From the NCBI GenBank assembly GCA_019084405.1, contig JAHRFX010000111.1, positions 1 through 51,189 on the forward strand: a DNA stretch of 51,189 bases. Direction: 5' to 3'. Of the stretch, positions 15,816-24,773 are shown one piece after another. A program made the translations under genes and the position numbers. Numbering within the stretch: position 1 is the stretch's first letter; each line of letters begins with the position of its first letter. Below the pieces are notes generated by a model. That model searched no databases, was not told the DNA's origin, and saw only the letters and a program-made list of their open reading frames with translations. The stretch comes from Methanobacterium sp. Lineage in GTDB: Archaea > Methanobacteriota > Methanobacteria > Methanobacteriales > Methanobacteriaceae.

Positions 15816-16868
15816 TTATAACCTCCTTGCATAATTTTCAGTATTAAATCCTCTTTCCTTGAGCCATTCTCTGGTTTTGCCCCGGATAACTAGACTTGAA
15901 TTTTGAAGTTCCTCTAAATTGGAAGCCCCTGCCAGGAACATAGCGGATTTTAAGGATTCCTGAAACCTTTCAATGACCTTAATTACTTCCTTATATCCAA
16001 TATATGCCTCTTTTAAAACAGGTAAGGCAATTCCAACCCCATCTGCACCTAAAGCTATAGCTTTGGCAGCATCAAGACCACTTCTTATTCCCCCGGATGA
16101 TATAACTTGAATATTGACTGATTGGCATACTTCAACGGTGCTTATTGCGGTAGGTATACCCCAGTCCCAGTAAAGTTCCCCCAGATAGCTATCATCTGCC
16201 CGGTATGTTTCTACTGCTGCCCAACTGGTTCCTCCTGAACCTGCCACATCAATAGCATCAATACCTTTGCCCTCCAGGATAATAGCATCTTCTTGTGAAA
16301 TACCAGTTCCAGTTTCTTTAACAACCACCGGTACATCCACTGTTTTTACAATTTCTCCAATAGATTTAGCATAGCCCCTTGCATCAAGATCCCCTTCTGG
16401 TTGTATGGATTCCTGTAATGGATTTAAATGAATCGCCAGGGCATCAGCATCAATCATTTCTACTGCTTGCGGTGCATATTCTATTTGAGGGGCACCAATA
16501 TTGCCTATTAAAAGAGCAGAAGGTGCTTCTTCCCGGGCTATGGTATAGGTGGAGGTGAGTTCAGGATTTTCAACAGCCGCCCTCTGGCTTCCCACACCCA
16601 TACCAATGCCCATTTTTTCTGCGGCACGGGCTAATTCCCGGTTAATGGCCAGAGCAGCAGGATGTCCCCCTGTAATCGCAGATAGAATTATGGGTGAATG
16701 TAGTTCCTTTCCTAAAATTTCAGTAGATATATCGATTTCTTTCTTATTTACTTCACCTAAAGCTCTGTGAATAAGTTCTACATCCTCAAAGCCGGTGGTT
16801 TTGTTCTTATACTGAACATCACAATGTGCACATAGCAGTAAATGTTCTAATTTTCGATTGGAAATCAT
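15816..16868 (-). CDS. fni: Isopentenyl-diphosphate delta-isomerase, type 2
   Basis: A 350-aa FMN- and NAD(P)H-dependent enzyme that interconverts IPP and DMAPP. It has a TIM-barrel fold. Visible blocks: SAITGGHPAALAINRELA, MGVGSQRAA, LLIGNIGAPQ, HLNPLQESIQPEGD, VVVKETGTGIS, IDVAGSGGTSWAAVE and the phosphate-binding SSGGIRSGLDAAKAIALGAD. Length matches the family. It completes the five-carbon precursor part of the cluster with mevalonate kinase and isopentenyl phosphate kinase upstream. AAAGGGCG upstream of the ATG is a weak ribosome binding site. Confidence 0.95.
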   Translation of the reverse strand: MISNRKLEHLLLCAHCDVQYKNKTTGFEDVELIHRALGEVNKKEIDISTEILGKELHSPIILSAITGGHPAALAINRELARAAEKMGIGMGVGSQRAAVENPELTSTYTIAREEAPSALLIGNIGAPQIEYAPQAVEMIDADALAIHLNPLQESIQPEGDLDARGYAKSIGEIVKTVDVPVVVKETGTGISQEDAIILEGKGIDAIDVAGSGGTSWAAVETYRADDSYLGELYWDWGIPTAISTVEVCQSVNIQVISSGGIRSGLDAAKAIALGADGVGIALPVLKEAYIGYKEVIKVIERFQESLKSAMFLAGASNLEELQNSSLVIRGKTREWLKERGFNTENYARRL

Positions 16869-16937
16869 GTTAACGCCCTTTAATAATTTAATGGATCAGG
16901 TCCAATATCCTCTAATTTACAATACAAAGCCCTGTTA

Positions 16938-17732
16938 TTATTTTTTAATAACTGTACCCGGTACCTTTTTGCCCTTAAGGGCATTTTCAATCAAGTTATT
17001 GCACCCGGCATTGATAATTTCTGATTCAATTCCAAGTTGGGCCAGTTTTAATAATTCTTCAAGTTTACCTATCATTCCGCCAGTTACATCCACCGTGGTG
17101 GTTGCATCCTGAGAATCCAGTTCCTGAAGGGAGGAAAGGGTTTCAATTATCCTGTGATCTTTATTTAATTTGGGATTTTTATTAAATACCCCATCAACAT
17201 CGGTTCCCAAAATCACTTTCTCTGGAAGTAGATTTTTCGCCAGATAAGATATAATCTGGTCCCCTGAAACCACCGCCATTTGGATAGAGGGATCCTCATC
17301 TAAAACCACATCCCCATAGATAACCGGTACAAAGCCTTTTTTCAGATAATTATCTATTATACTTATATCTGCTTTATTTATTCGTTTATTTTCAGTGGTG
17401 ATAAAAGAAGAAGGTTGAATAGAAATAGCAGGCACACCTTGCTCTCTTAAAGCATCACATACTATGGAATTAAGTTTTTTCACCCAGGACTGGGTAATAG
17501 AAAATCCCATTCTTTTTTTCTGAAATTCTTCGTCAGAAGAAAATGGTTTTCCAATGGAATATTCTCTGGCAAAAGGATGGCCATAGGATCCTGCTCCATG
17601 AACAATAATCAAATTAGATGTATTTGAATTTTTTATTTCTCCTGCAATCCTATTTAAATTATCGTAATTTACAGTAGGTTCTTTTGCAGCCTTATCGGTA
17701 ATTATACTTCCGCCTAACTTTAATATTATCAT
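16938..17732 (-). CDS. ipk: Isopentenyl phosphate kinase
   Basis: A 264-aa amino-acid-kinase-fold enzyme that phosphorylates isopentenyl phosphate to IPP, the defining step of the archaeal modified mevalonate pathway. Motifs: ILKLGGSIITDKA at the N-terminus, VHGAGSYGHPFA with the catalytic histidine region, VPVIYGDVVLDE, VVSGDQIISYLA, LGTDVDGVF and DVTGGMIGKLEE. AGGTGCC precedes the ATG. It lies 17 nt after mvk and before fni. The intermediate phosphomevalonate dehydratase and decarboxylase genes are not in this window. Confidence 0.94.
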   Translation of the reverse strand: MIILKLGGSIITDKAAKEPTVNYDNLNRIAGEIKNSNTSNLIIVHGAGSYGHPFAREYSIGKPFSSDEEFQKKRMGFSITQSWVKKLNSIVCDALREQGVPAISIQPSSFITTENKRINKADISIIDNYLKKGFVPVIYGDVVLDEDPSIQMAVVSGDQIISYLAKNLLPEKVILGTDVDGVFNKNPKLNKDHRIIETLSSLQELDSQDATTTVDVTGGMIGKLEELLKLAQLGIESEIINAGCNNLIENALKGKKVPGTVIKK

Positions 17733-17749
17733 AAAGGCACCTTTATTTA

Positions 17750-18712
17750 TTAATGGTGAATTATAACTCCTTTTTTTGAAAAATCCGCATTAATTGCACT
17801 ATCTGTTTTTTGAAGGATATGGAGTACTTCCTCTACTTTACCCGGGCAAAAAGCAATAATACTTCCCCCGCCACCTGCACCTGTAATTTTAGAACCCAAT
17901 GCACCACATTTACGTGCATTAAAAATCATCCGAGAGAGTTCAGGAGTATTTACTCCCATAGAGTCCAATAATCCTTGATTTATATTCATTAATTCACCAA
18001 AGTATTCTTTATCCAGATTATCCTGTGAAAGTAATTTTAGAGCCTGGCGGGTAATGTTCCCCACTGATTCAATAACCAGGTCCATTATTTGGGGGAATCT
18101 TTCCCTTCTTTTTCTAACAGAATCCACCATTTCACCAGTATTACCCCGGTAAGAAGTATAACCCAGTATTAGAGAATTATCCAGATGGACTGGGAGGGAG
18201 GATATTTCTGAATTTTCATCTAAATACACCAGACCACCATGGGTACTAACTGCGGTATCCAGTGGGCTGGCTGCACCTTGAACCATTAATTCAACTTCAT
18301 GGGCTTTTTTAGCTAAATTAGAAATATTAATATTTTTTTGATGTAAATTAAATGCTGCTGCAAGCGTAGCAGCAGTCACAGCAGCTGAAGAGCCCAGCCC
18401 CGCGCCTACAGGCATTTCCATGGTAAGTTCAATATCCAGTGGGGATCCATCATGTCCCCGAGACAGGGCACCTATAATATAATTGATAATTCCTTTTTTT
18501 CGATTTTTAAGAAGATCTATGCCTCGAGATAAATCAAAACTAGCTTCAAAATTTAAATCTGTAGATTTTATAGTGGATTTTTCCCCTGAACTTTCTTTAA
18601 GAGAAATATATGCTCTTTTATCAACGGCAAAGGCCAGGGCCGGCTGTCCAAAAACAACTGCATGTTCCCCAAAAAGAATTGCTTTACCTGGTGCAGATGC
18701 CTTGGATTCCAT
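17750..18712 (-). CDS. mvk: Mevalonate kinase
   Basis: A 320-aa GHMP-family kinase converting mevalonate to mevalonate 5-phosphate. The three GHMP motifs are present: APGKAILFGEHAVVFGQPA, the ATP-binding PVGAGLGSSAAVTAA, and GALGSKITGAGGGGSIIAF near the C-terminus. Catalytic aspartate region ASPLDTAVSTHGG. AAGGTGA lies 5 nt before the ATG. It is the first of the lipid genes after memo in transcription order, with a 127-nt AT-rich gap upstream that could hold a promoter. Confidence 0.94.
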   Translation of the reverse strand: MESKASAPGKAILFGEHAVVFGQPALAFAVDKRAYISLKESSGEKSTIKSTDLNFEASFDLSRGIDLLKNRKKGIINYIIGALSRGHDGSPLDIELTMEMPVGAGLGSSAAVTAATLAAAFNLHQKNINISNLAKKAHEVELMVQGAASPLDTAVSTHGGLVYLDENSEISSLPVHLDNSLILGYTSYRGNTGEMVDSVRKRRERFPQIMDLVIESVGNITRQALKLLSQDNLDKEYFGELMNINQGLLDSMGVNTPELSRMIFNARKCGALGSKITGAGGGGSIIAFCPGKVEEVLHILQKTDSAINADFSKKGVIIHH

Positions 18713-18839
18713 ATATTCACCTTTCTTTTTGGCCTTCTATGGCTTAAAATAATTAATGATAATTATAAAATTTTTTACTTAAGTGGTTAGTACAATCTAA
18801 GCCACATTCCCCCATAGTAAAACAAATCAGGATTTAAAT

Positions 18840-19679
18840 TCATTTAAATAATATAGAACCATAACCCACCACAGAACTATGATCTCCGCTAATATCTCCA
18901 CTAGTAGCATATTTTAAGATTTCGGCACTGCTGGCCCCTAATATTTTAGAAGCTATGCTGGTGGCAGCCACCGGACCATAGCCACACATACTGATATTGT
19001 GCTGGCGAATTAAAGCATACATCTGGCTTTCATCTAGCCGGGCAATAGCTTCTAAAAGTAGATGGTCATTACGTGAAGCTATTTCTTGAGGCTGGTAATG
19101 GGTAAAATCCGTGCTGGCTATGATAACGATATTTCTTTCTAATTCCTGAGCAGCACTGGCAATGGATTCTCCAATTTCTGCAGATGTTTCTTCGTCCTGC
19201 ATCCACATGGATACCGGAACTATTTTAAAATCTGATTCAAAGTACTGCAAAAATGGTAAATGGACTTCACAGCTATGTTCCTGAGAGTGTGCCTGGGGAT
19301 TAGTATCTATGATACTGGATTTAGAAACCATGAGGCTTGCAAATTCCTGATCAATTTCTACCGAGCCAAGGGGTGTTTCCCATTCACCTTTAACCATGGC
19401 AGAAACCCCGGAGCCCATCCCGGTATGGTTGGGACATAAAATAACAAAAGTATCCGGGTATCCGTCTTCTATGAGTTGGTAATAGGCATGGGCTGCCACT
19501 GGCCCGGAATAAACATAGCCCGCGTGAGGAACAACCATACCAATTATATTATGTTTATTGCCCCTTACCGGTATCTTTCCCGGGCCCAAAGTATGCTGGA
19601 AGCACCATTGGATCCTTTTTTTTAGAGATGCTGGATTGCTCTCATAGAAAAGTCCTGCCACAGCAGGTTTTCTTATCAT
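18840..19679 (-). CDS. Memo family protein (AmmeMemoRadiSam system protein B)
   Basis: A 279-aa protein of the Memo family, related in fold to LigB-type dioxygenases. Visible: MIRKPAVAGLFYESNPASL at the N-terminus, VVPHAGYVYSGPVAAHAYY, ILCPNHTGMG, QEHSCEVHLPFLQY, STDFTHYQP and the closing SGDISGDHSSVVGYGSI. Histidines that would bind metal in this fold are kept. Its biochemical role in Archaea is not settled; it often co-occurs with AMMECR1 and a radical-SAM protein, neither present here. The conserved position between rps2 and mevalonate kinase genes is typical. AAGGTCG supports the start. Confidence 0.9.
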   Translation of the reverse strand: MIRKPAVAGLFYESNPASLKKRIQWCFQHTLGPGKIPVRGNKHNIIGMVVPHAGYVYSGPVAAHAYYQLIEDGYPDTFVILCPNHTGMGSGVSAMVKGEWETPLGSVEIDQEFASLMVSKSSIIDTNPQAHSQEHSCEVHLPFLQYFESDFKIVPVSMWMQDEETSAEIGESIASAAQELERNIVIIASTDFTHYQPQEIASRNDHLLLEAIARLDESQMYALIRQHNISMCGYGPVAATSIASKILGASSAEILKYATSGDISGDHSSVVGYGSILFK

Positions 19680-19741
19680 AAACCCACGACCTTAATAATA
19701 TAAATTCATTTTATGTATTGATTTATATGTTTTAAGCGGTA

Positions 19742-20338
19742 TTAAATTTTCAATTCAAATTCCGTGGCAGGAATATCCAATTCTTCATCTTCTTTAAGGA
19801 TTCCTTTTTCACGGAGTAACTGTCGGGAGAGTAACCAGTAAACCAGAGCAATAGCCTTTCTACCTTTGTTATTGACCGGAATTACCATATCCACATTACC
19901 CAGCAAATTTTCAGTATCACAAAGAGCAACTACAGGTATTCCAATTTGATTGGCTTCAATAATTGCCTGGGAATCAGATCTAGGGTCAGTAATTAAAAGT
20001 ACCTTAGGTTCTATGAACTTAGCATAGTTGGGATTGGTCAGGGTTCCAGGAATAAATCTTCCCGGTATGGTTTTAGTACCTGTTACTTCACCAAATTTTC
20101 GTACTGGTGCTTGGCCATATTGTCGGGTAGAAACCGCCAGTATATCATCTGTATCATATTTTGCCAGGAATTTGGCAGCTTCCATAATTCTATCATTAGT
20201 TTTTCTTACATCTAAAACATACAAACCATCGGATCTGACCCGGTAAATATATCTTTCCATATCACTAGTTTTCTGTTGAGTTCCAATGTGCAAACCAGCT
20301 GCTAAATACTTGTCGAGTGGAATTAAAAGTTCTGACAA
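19742..20338 (-). CDS. rps2: 30S ribosomal protein S2
   Basis: 198 aa, the archaeal length. Typical blocks: LAAGLHIGTQQKTSDMERYI, DVRKTNDRI, GRFIPGTLTNP, KVLLITDPRSDSQAI and PVVALCDTENL. S2 joins late on the back of the 30S subunit. The start is TTG, preceded by GAGGTGATAA, an almost complete Shine-Dalgarno sequence that compensates for the weak start codon. It follows the ferredoxin gene by 157 nt. Confidence 0.95.
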   Translation of the reverse strand: MSELLIPLDKYLAAGLHIGTQQKTSDMERYIYRVRSDGLYVLDVRKTNDRIMEAAKFLAKYDTDDILAVSTRQYGQAPVRKFGEVTGTKTIPGRFIPGTLTNPNYAKFIEPKVLLITDPRSDSQAIIEANQIGIPVVALCDTENLLGNVDMVIPVNNKGRKAIALVYWLLSRQLLREKGILKEDEELDIPATEFELKI

Positions 20339-20433
20339 CTTATCACCTCATTTTATATATTGTCGCCTCTTGTTTAATCTAAATAGCTTAGACACGAGTA
20401 CTGATCAAATATTATTTTATTAATTTTTAATAT

Positions 20434-20460
20434 ATTAAGGAGTATTTATTATTCCTTAAT
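20434..20460. other. Small hairpin between ferredoxin and rps2
   Basis: ATTAAGGA (20434-20441) and TCCTTAAT (20453-20460) form a perfect 8-bp stem with an 11-nt loop in the 157-nt gap upstream of rps2. It is not followed by a U-tract on the transcribed strand, so a leader or processing element is as likely as a terminator. Confidence 0.35.
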
Positions 20461-20495
20461 TAATTAGATTATAAATAAGAAGAATGGAAAAATGA

Positions 20496-20687
20496 CTAAT
20501 CTTCATTAACATCTATAGCTTCTTTAGGGCATACATCCATGCATACCTCACATAAGCTGCATTCTTCTATATTTTGAATTACAATTTTGTCCCCTTCAAT
20601 TATAAGGACTTCCATGGGGCAGACATCCACACATTCACCACAGTCTGCTCCATCACATTTTTCATAATCAATGACTATTTTTACCAT
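20496..20687 (-). CDS. 2[4Fe-4S] ferredoxin
   Basis: A 63-aa bacterial-type ferredoxin with two cluster motifs: C11, C16, C19, C23 (CX4CX2CX3C) and C43, C46, C49, C53 (CX2CX2CX3C), each ending in CP. The first motif has two extra residues between its first two cysteines (CDGADCGEC), seen in some methanogen ferredoxins. Probably a low-potential electron carrier; the partner cannot be told from context, as its neighbours are enolase and S2. GGAGATATAA supports the ATG. Confidence 0.9.
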   Translation of the reverse strand: MVKIVIDYEKCDGADCGECVDVCPMEVLIIEGDKIVIQNIEECSLCEVCMDVCPKEAIDVNED

Positions 20688-20760
20688 TTATATCTCCTTT
20701 AAATATTATAAATAAACCAGTGCCATAAAATTTAAAAAGGATAGTTTGTTAATTTTTAGT

Positions 20761-22011
20761 TTATTTATTCAGGGAAGCCATTTGTGGATTAGCAACTTCT
20801 TCTTCGATACGTATGAGTTCATTGAGTTTGGCTATTCTCTCCCCACCTAACGCTCCAGTTTTAATTAAAGGAGTAGAGAATGCAACAGCAAGATGAGCTA
20901 TAGTTTCATCAGTTGTCTCTCCAGATCTATGGGATACCACCGGAACATATTGATTTTCTTTGGCCAGTTTCACCGTTTCATAAGTATCGGTAAGTGTGCC
21001 AATCTGATTAGGTTTGATGATAATGGAATTTCCTGCTTGCACATCAATGCCTTCTTTTAATATTTCTTTGTTGGTTACAAAGATATCATCACCACATATC
21101 AGGCATTTATGGCCAATTTTAGAGGTCAAGTCTGAAAATCCCTGGAAATCTCCCTCATGTAGAGGATCTTCTACAAAGAACATGTTATAGGTTTCAATTA
21201 TTTCTTTAACAAATTCTATCTGTTCACCGGTATCACGGGCTATGTTCTCCTGGGAGTATAAATACTTTTCCTGGGAAGAGTCCCACATTTCACTGGCAGC
21301 CAGGTCCAGGGAAGGTCGAATTTCAATGCCCATTTCATCTCCAACTTCTTCACATGCTTTAGATTGGATTTCTAATGCATCATAATTGGAAAGATTGGGT
21401 GCCCATCCTCCTTCATCACCTTTACCACCAGTAAAAGTTTTATCTTTTAGCTGGATGAATTCTTTAATCTTTTTATGAACATTTGAATTGGCAAAAACTG
21501 CTTCTGTAATATTACTGGCACCAACCGGAATCACCAGAAACTCCTGGATATCGGGAGCATGTTTTCCAGCATGTGCCCCTCCATTAATCATATTACCCAG
21601 AGGATATGGTATTTCAGTACCCATACTGCCACCTAAAAATTTGTACAGCGGCATATTATAGGAAGCTGCTGCAGCCTTGGCCACCGCCATGGAAACTGCT
21701 ACAGTGGTATTTCCACCAATGGCTGAAAGATTTTCAGTCCCATCAATTTCCTTAAGTACCATATCAATATCCTGCAGGTCCTCTGCATCCATACCTATGA
21801 GCTCGGATGATATAATATCCTCTACTTCGCCAATAATCTTATCTACCCCACCTTCAGGAAAGGCTACAACTTCACGAGATCCGGTGCTGGCCCCACTAGG
21901 AGCAGCAGCTCGTCCAAATCCATTCCAAGTTATAACATCTACTTCCAGTGTAGGGTTTCCTCTACTATCTAAAATTTTCCTTACACGGACGTCTTCAATA
22001 ACGCTATCCAC
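20761..22011 (-). CDS. eno: Enolase
   Basis: A 416-aa phosphopyruvate hydratase that interconverts 2-phosphoglycerate and phosphoenolpyruvate, used here mainly in gluconeogenesis. Motifs: VRKILDSRGNPTLEVD, APSGASTGSREV, NMINGGAHAGKHAPDIQEF, KGDEGGWAPN, the metal site FVEDPLHEGDF, CLICGDDIFVTN and VVSHRSGETTDETIAHLAV with IKTGA. The start is GTG behind GAGGTG at 5 nt. It sits 30 nt after rpoK, a standard archaeal arrangement that ties it to the ribosomal/RNA polymerase transcript. Confidence 0.96.
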   Translation of the reverse strand: MDSVIEDVRVRKILDSRGNPTLEVDVITWNGFGRAAAPSGASTGSREVVAFPEGGVDKIIGEVEDIISSELIGMDAEDLQDIDMVLKEIDGTENLSAIGGNTTVAVSMAVAKAAAASYNMPLYKFLGGSMGTEIPYPLGNMINGGAHAGKHAPDIQEFLVIPVGASNITEAVFANSNVHKKIKEFIQLKDKTFTGGKGDEGGWAPNLSNYDALEIQSKACEEVGDEMGIEIRPSLDLAASEMWDSSQEKYLYSQENIARDTGEQIEFVKEIIETYNMFFVEDPLHEGDFQGFSDLTSKIGHKCLICGDDIFVTNKEILKEGIDVQAGNSIIIKPNQIGTLTDTYETVKLAKENQYVPVVSHRSGETTDETIAHLAVAFSTPLIKTGALGGERIAKLNELIRIEEEVANPQMASLNK

Positions 22012-22041
22012 AAAAACACCTCTTTAGGCAAAAAATAATGG

Positions 22042-22215
22042 TTATTTTCTAATATCTAGAGGGATAACTTTCTTTTTAAGTTCTAATGTAGCTATATCAA
22101 TAGGATCAAGAGATTTTGGAATATCAACTAATGGTGTTGCTCCCATAGAAAGCTGAAGAGCTCTTGCGCCTATAATCCTGGCCTTTTCAAATCGGGTTAA
22201 TTTACTTGATGCCAT
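22042..22215 (-). CDS. rpoK: RNA polymerase subunit K (Rpo6)
   Basis: 57 aa, read by eye. The product MASSKLTRFEKARIIGARAL..QLSMGATPLVDIP..PIDIATLELKKKVIPLDIRK is a clear archaeal RpoK (bacterial omega / eukaryotic Rpb6 homolog), which helps assemble and stabilise the catalytic core. Length is normal. It lies between the tRNA-Pro gene and enolase. GGGGATGAG precedes the ATG. Confidence 0.95.
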   Translation of the reverse strand: MASSKLTRFEKARIIGARALQLSMGATPLVDIPKSLDPIDIATLELKKKVIPLDIRK

Positions 22216-22281
22216 AACATCTCATCCCCAAAAAATATATTTTTTAATTACAATACGATGATAATTATTAAATTAAAGTAA

Positions 22282-22459
<178 letters not shown>

Positions 22460-22460
<1 letters not shown>

Positions 22461-22627
22461 TACCATGTTTCTACATGAGAAATTAACATTCTTCTGCAAC
22501 AATATCGATTTACTCCTAAATCATCTAAAACTACCTTAGGATCTTCACCCTCAGCAGTTCTATTCTGGTATTCATCGAAATATGCAGATACCACTTTGCC
22601 GCAGCTTATACATCTTACAGGAATCAT
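22460..22627 (-). CDS. rpoN: RNA polymerase subunit N (Rpo10)
   Basis: 55 aa, read by eye. MIPVRCISCGKVVSAYF opens the protein and RYCCRRMLISHVETW closes it. The zinc ligands C6, C9, C43 and C44 are the diagnostic CX2C...CC of archaeal RpoN (eukaryotic Rpb10), which anchors the RpoD-RpoL platform. The TAG stop shares its final base with the first base of the downstream tRNA-Pro, so tRNA 5' processing cuts exactly at the end of the coding sequence. Confidence 0.95.
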
Positions 22628-22684
22628 AATAAATCAACGATTCTTATTTTTTTTATAAAGATAAAAGAATATAAGGTTATCGAC

Positions 22685-23086
22685 TTATCGATAACTTTTC
22701 TGGTTTCTAGCTCTAGCTCCTCTTCCACCGTACTTTTTAGGTTCGGATCTTCGAGGATCACCAACCAGCATGGTTCTGTCGTACTGAACAAATTTTTCCT
22801 TCAGATCCATGTCACTGGTCCACTGTACCAATCCTTTAGCTATGACCATTCGGGCAGCTTCTGCCTGGCCCATTACTCCACCACCAATGACTTTTACATC
22901 AATGTCCAGGTCATTGATAATGTCTCCAGCTAAAGTTAGAGGTTCTGCTATTTTCATGCGAGCTATTTCAGGGTCGTAAAGTTCAAATGGACATTTATTT
23001 ATCCGTACTCTACCTTTACCCTCTTTTACAGTGCCCCTGGCAATAGCAGTTTTTCTCTTTCCGCTAGTATGAACAACTTTTTTCAT
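22685..23086 (-). CDS. rps9: 30S ribosomal protein S9
   Basis: 133 aa. Begins KKVVHTSGKRKTAIARGTVK and ends with the long basic tail GGRGARARNQKSYR, whose terminal arginine reaches the P-site tRNA in the ribosome. The internal GGGVMGQAEAARMVIAKGLV block is typical. It lies 48 nt after L13, a pairing conserved in all domains, and 57 nt before rpoN. Confidence 0.96.
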   Translation of the reverse strand: MKKVVHTSGKRKTAIARGTVKEGKGRVRINKCPFELYDPEIARMKIAEPLTLAGDIINDLDIDVKVIGGGVMGQAEAARMVIAKGLVQWTSDMDLKEKFVQYDRTMLVGDPRRSEPKKYGGRGARARNQKSYR

Positions 23087-23134
23087 CTATACACTTCCCT
23101 TCTTAATATAATCGGTTTAACATAAATAGCTATT

Positions 23135-23557
23135 TTAAAATTTAGCTCCCAGAAGTTTAGATATTTCTCCCAGTTCTATGCCTTTTTTAATATTTTCAAA
23201 CTGTGCTTCAGGTATTTGATCCAGTTCGACTTCATTGAATTCTCTAGGGATTCCTACAAATGCTTTGAAACCTTTGAAAGCTTCTCTACCTTTTGATTTT
23301 TTATAAGGAAGCATTCCTCTAACAGTTCTTCTGAATATGTCATCTGGCCTTCTAGGGTATTTAGGACCCATGTCACGAGGGTTAGAAATACTGGCCCGGT
23401 CAATTCTCTGTTTGTATCTATTATATGTCCACTCTTTGGAACCGGTGATCATTATTTTTTCAGCATTTAGAACCACCACTTTCTCTCCTTCTAAAAGTTT
23501 TTGACTTACCACACTGGCGAGCCTTCCCATGATGTGTCCTTCTCCATTTATAATCAT
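23135..23557 (-). CDS. rpl13: 50S ribosomal protein L13
   Basis: 140 aa from the chosen ATG: MIINGEGHIMGRLASVVSQK, then LNAEKIMITGS, RRPDDIFRRTVRGMLPYKKSKGREA and a C-terminal helix. A longer frame opening 17 codons upstream has no ribosome binding site and would overlap L18e; the internal ATG has GGTG spaced 5 nt and matches family N-termini. Early-assembling 23S rRNA-binding protein. Confidence 0.94.
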   Translation of the reverse strand: MIINGEGHIMGRLASVVSQKLLEGEKVVVLNAEKIMITGSKEWTYNRYKQRIDRASISNPRDMGPKYPRRPDDIFRRTVRGMLPYKKSKGREAFKGFKAFVGIPREFNEVELDQIPEAQFENIKKGIELGEISKLLGAKF

Positions 23558-23600
23558 AAAAACACCACTTATCTTTTTTAACAGGTAGTTTTCCCGACAC

Positions 23601-23966
23601 TTATTCAATAATTCGAATATTGCTTCCCTTAGGATTTTCTTCCAGTAGGGTAGCTATATCCAGGCATTCTCCGCCTGCCTCTTTAATTTTTTCTTGGGCT
23701 GTTTTAGAAAAGCCCAGTGCTACAACCTGTACTTTATGATCTAAATTTCCACTTCCCAGAACTTTTCCAGGTATTAAAATAGTTTCATCAACACTGGAAT
23801 TTCTACTAATTTTAGATAGATTTACCTGGGCTTTTCTACGAGTAGACCTTTCTAATCGTTTGGCCACATCCTTCCAGATGGCCGCTTGTTCTTGATTAGA
23901 TTGTTTCCTAAGATTTATTATTAATTCAATGATATTAGGATTAGTTTTGGTAATTTTTCTTACCAT
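23601..23966 (-). CDS. rpl18e: 50S ribosomal protein L18e
   Basis: 121 aa. KITKTNPNIIELIINLRKQS, RRKAQVNLSKISR, VLIPGKVLGSG-type motif (ILIPGKVLGSGNLDH) and KVQVVALGFSKTAQEKI mark archaeal L18e, related to bacterial L15. It begins 2 nt after the rpoD stop codon, so it is tightly coupled to the RNA polymerase subunit gene and followed by L13. Confidence 0.95.
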   Translation of the reverse strand: MVRKITKTNPNIIELIINLRKQSNQEQAAIWKDVAKRLERSTRRKAQVNLSKISRNSSVDETILIPGKVLGSGNLDHKVQVVALGFSKTAQEKIKEAGGECLDIATLLEENPKGSNIRIIE

Positions 23967-23968
23967 GA

Positions 23969-24772
23969 TTAGCTTCCTCCTTCACAAAACGTTATAATTT
24001 TATCTGCTTTATTAGATAAAACATCACAAGCTTTGATTAAAACCTCTTCCGGAGGTATTGATCCGTCTGTTTCTATAGTGAAAATGAAATCACTGTCTTT
24101 ATGACCTATAGTGATGTACTTATGGTCACAAACCCGTACGCAACTTTTACACATGGAACAGTTTTCCAGGTCAACCACCTTTATCTGGTTGGTCTTTTCA
24201 TCGAATTCCAGAACGCCACGAGGGCATGCATCTGCGCATTTCTGGCACTGATCACACTTTTCATCGATAGTTATATGAGGATAGTGTTTGTAAGCACAAG
24301 CCGTGGTTGGTTCCCATTTAGCATGGTCCATACCAATTCCTAACCTGGCAGTGGCTTCCAGTTCAACTTCCTGATCCTCCATAAGCTTTAGAAGAGGTAT
24401 AGTATCATGCACTGGTTTTATTTTTGAGTCTTCTGAAGATAAGTCCTTGGTGTAAACTACCCCTGGTCCCTTTTTTCTGAGTACCAGAGATACACTGCAT
24501 TTAGGACATTGGTCCTCACAATCACATTCGGAAGGTATTAAAAGAGCTTCAGCAGATTCAGAATCAGAAAATAGAGGGACCAAACCAAGACGGTGAGCTA
24601 AGACCTCATCAAACATTGCAGATTCGTTTTTAATCATATGTACGTCTTCTATTGCTATTTTAGGAACTTCCATCATGCAAATCCTGCGAATAGCATTGGC
24701 AAAAGACAAATCTGAATCTCGAATTATGAAAACGAGTTCATTTTCTTGCTTCTTTTTGACATCAATCTCCAT
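23969..24772 (-). CDS. rpoD: RNA polymerase subunit D (Rpo3) with ferredoxin-like domain
   Basis: 267 aa, alpha-like assembly subunit. The dimerisation part has DSDLSFANAIRRICMMEVP and VLAHRLGLVPLF. An inserted domain carries two complete cysteine sets, C173, C176, C179, C183 and C205, C208, C211, C215, suited to two [4Fe-4S] clusters. A further group at C83, C85, C89 and C92 could bind zinc. Cluster-bearing Rpo3 is known in methanogens and may link polymerase assembly to redox state or iron supply. It begins 1 nt after rps11. Confidence 0.95.
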   Translation of the reverse strand: MEIDVKKKQENELVFIIRDSDLSFANAIRRICMMEVPKIAIEDVHMIKNESAMFDEVLAHRLGLVPLFSDSESAEALLIPSECDCEDQCPKCSVSLVLRKKGPGVVYTKDLSSEDSKIKPVHDTIPLLKLMEDQEVELEATARLGIGMDHAKWEPTTACAYKHYPHITIDEKCDQCQKCADACPRGVLEFDEKTNQIKVVDLENCSMCKSCVRVCDHKYITIGHKDSDFIFTIETDGSIPPEEVLIKACDVLSNKADKIITFCEGGS

Positions 24773-24773
24773 A

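Noticed and set aside
23558..23608. Longer L13 start
   Set aside because: It would overlap L18e and lacks a ribosome binding site. The internal ATG matches the family N-terminus.
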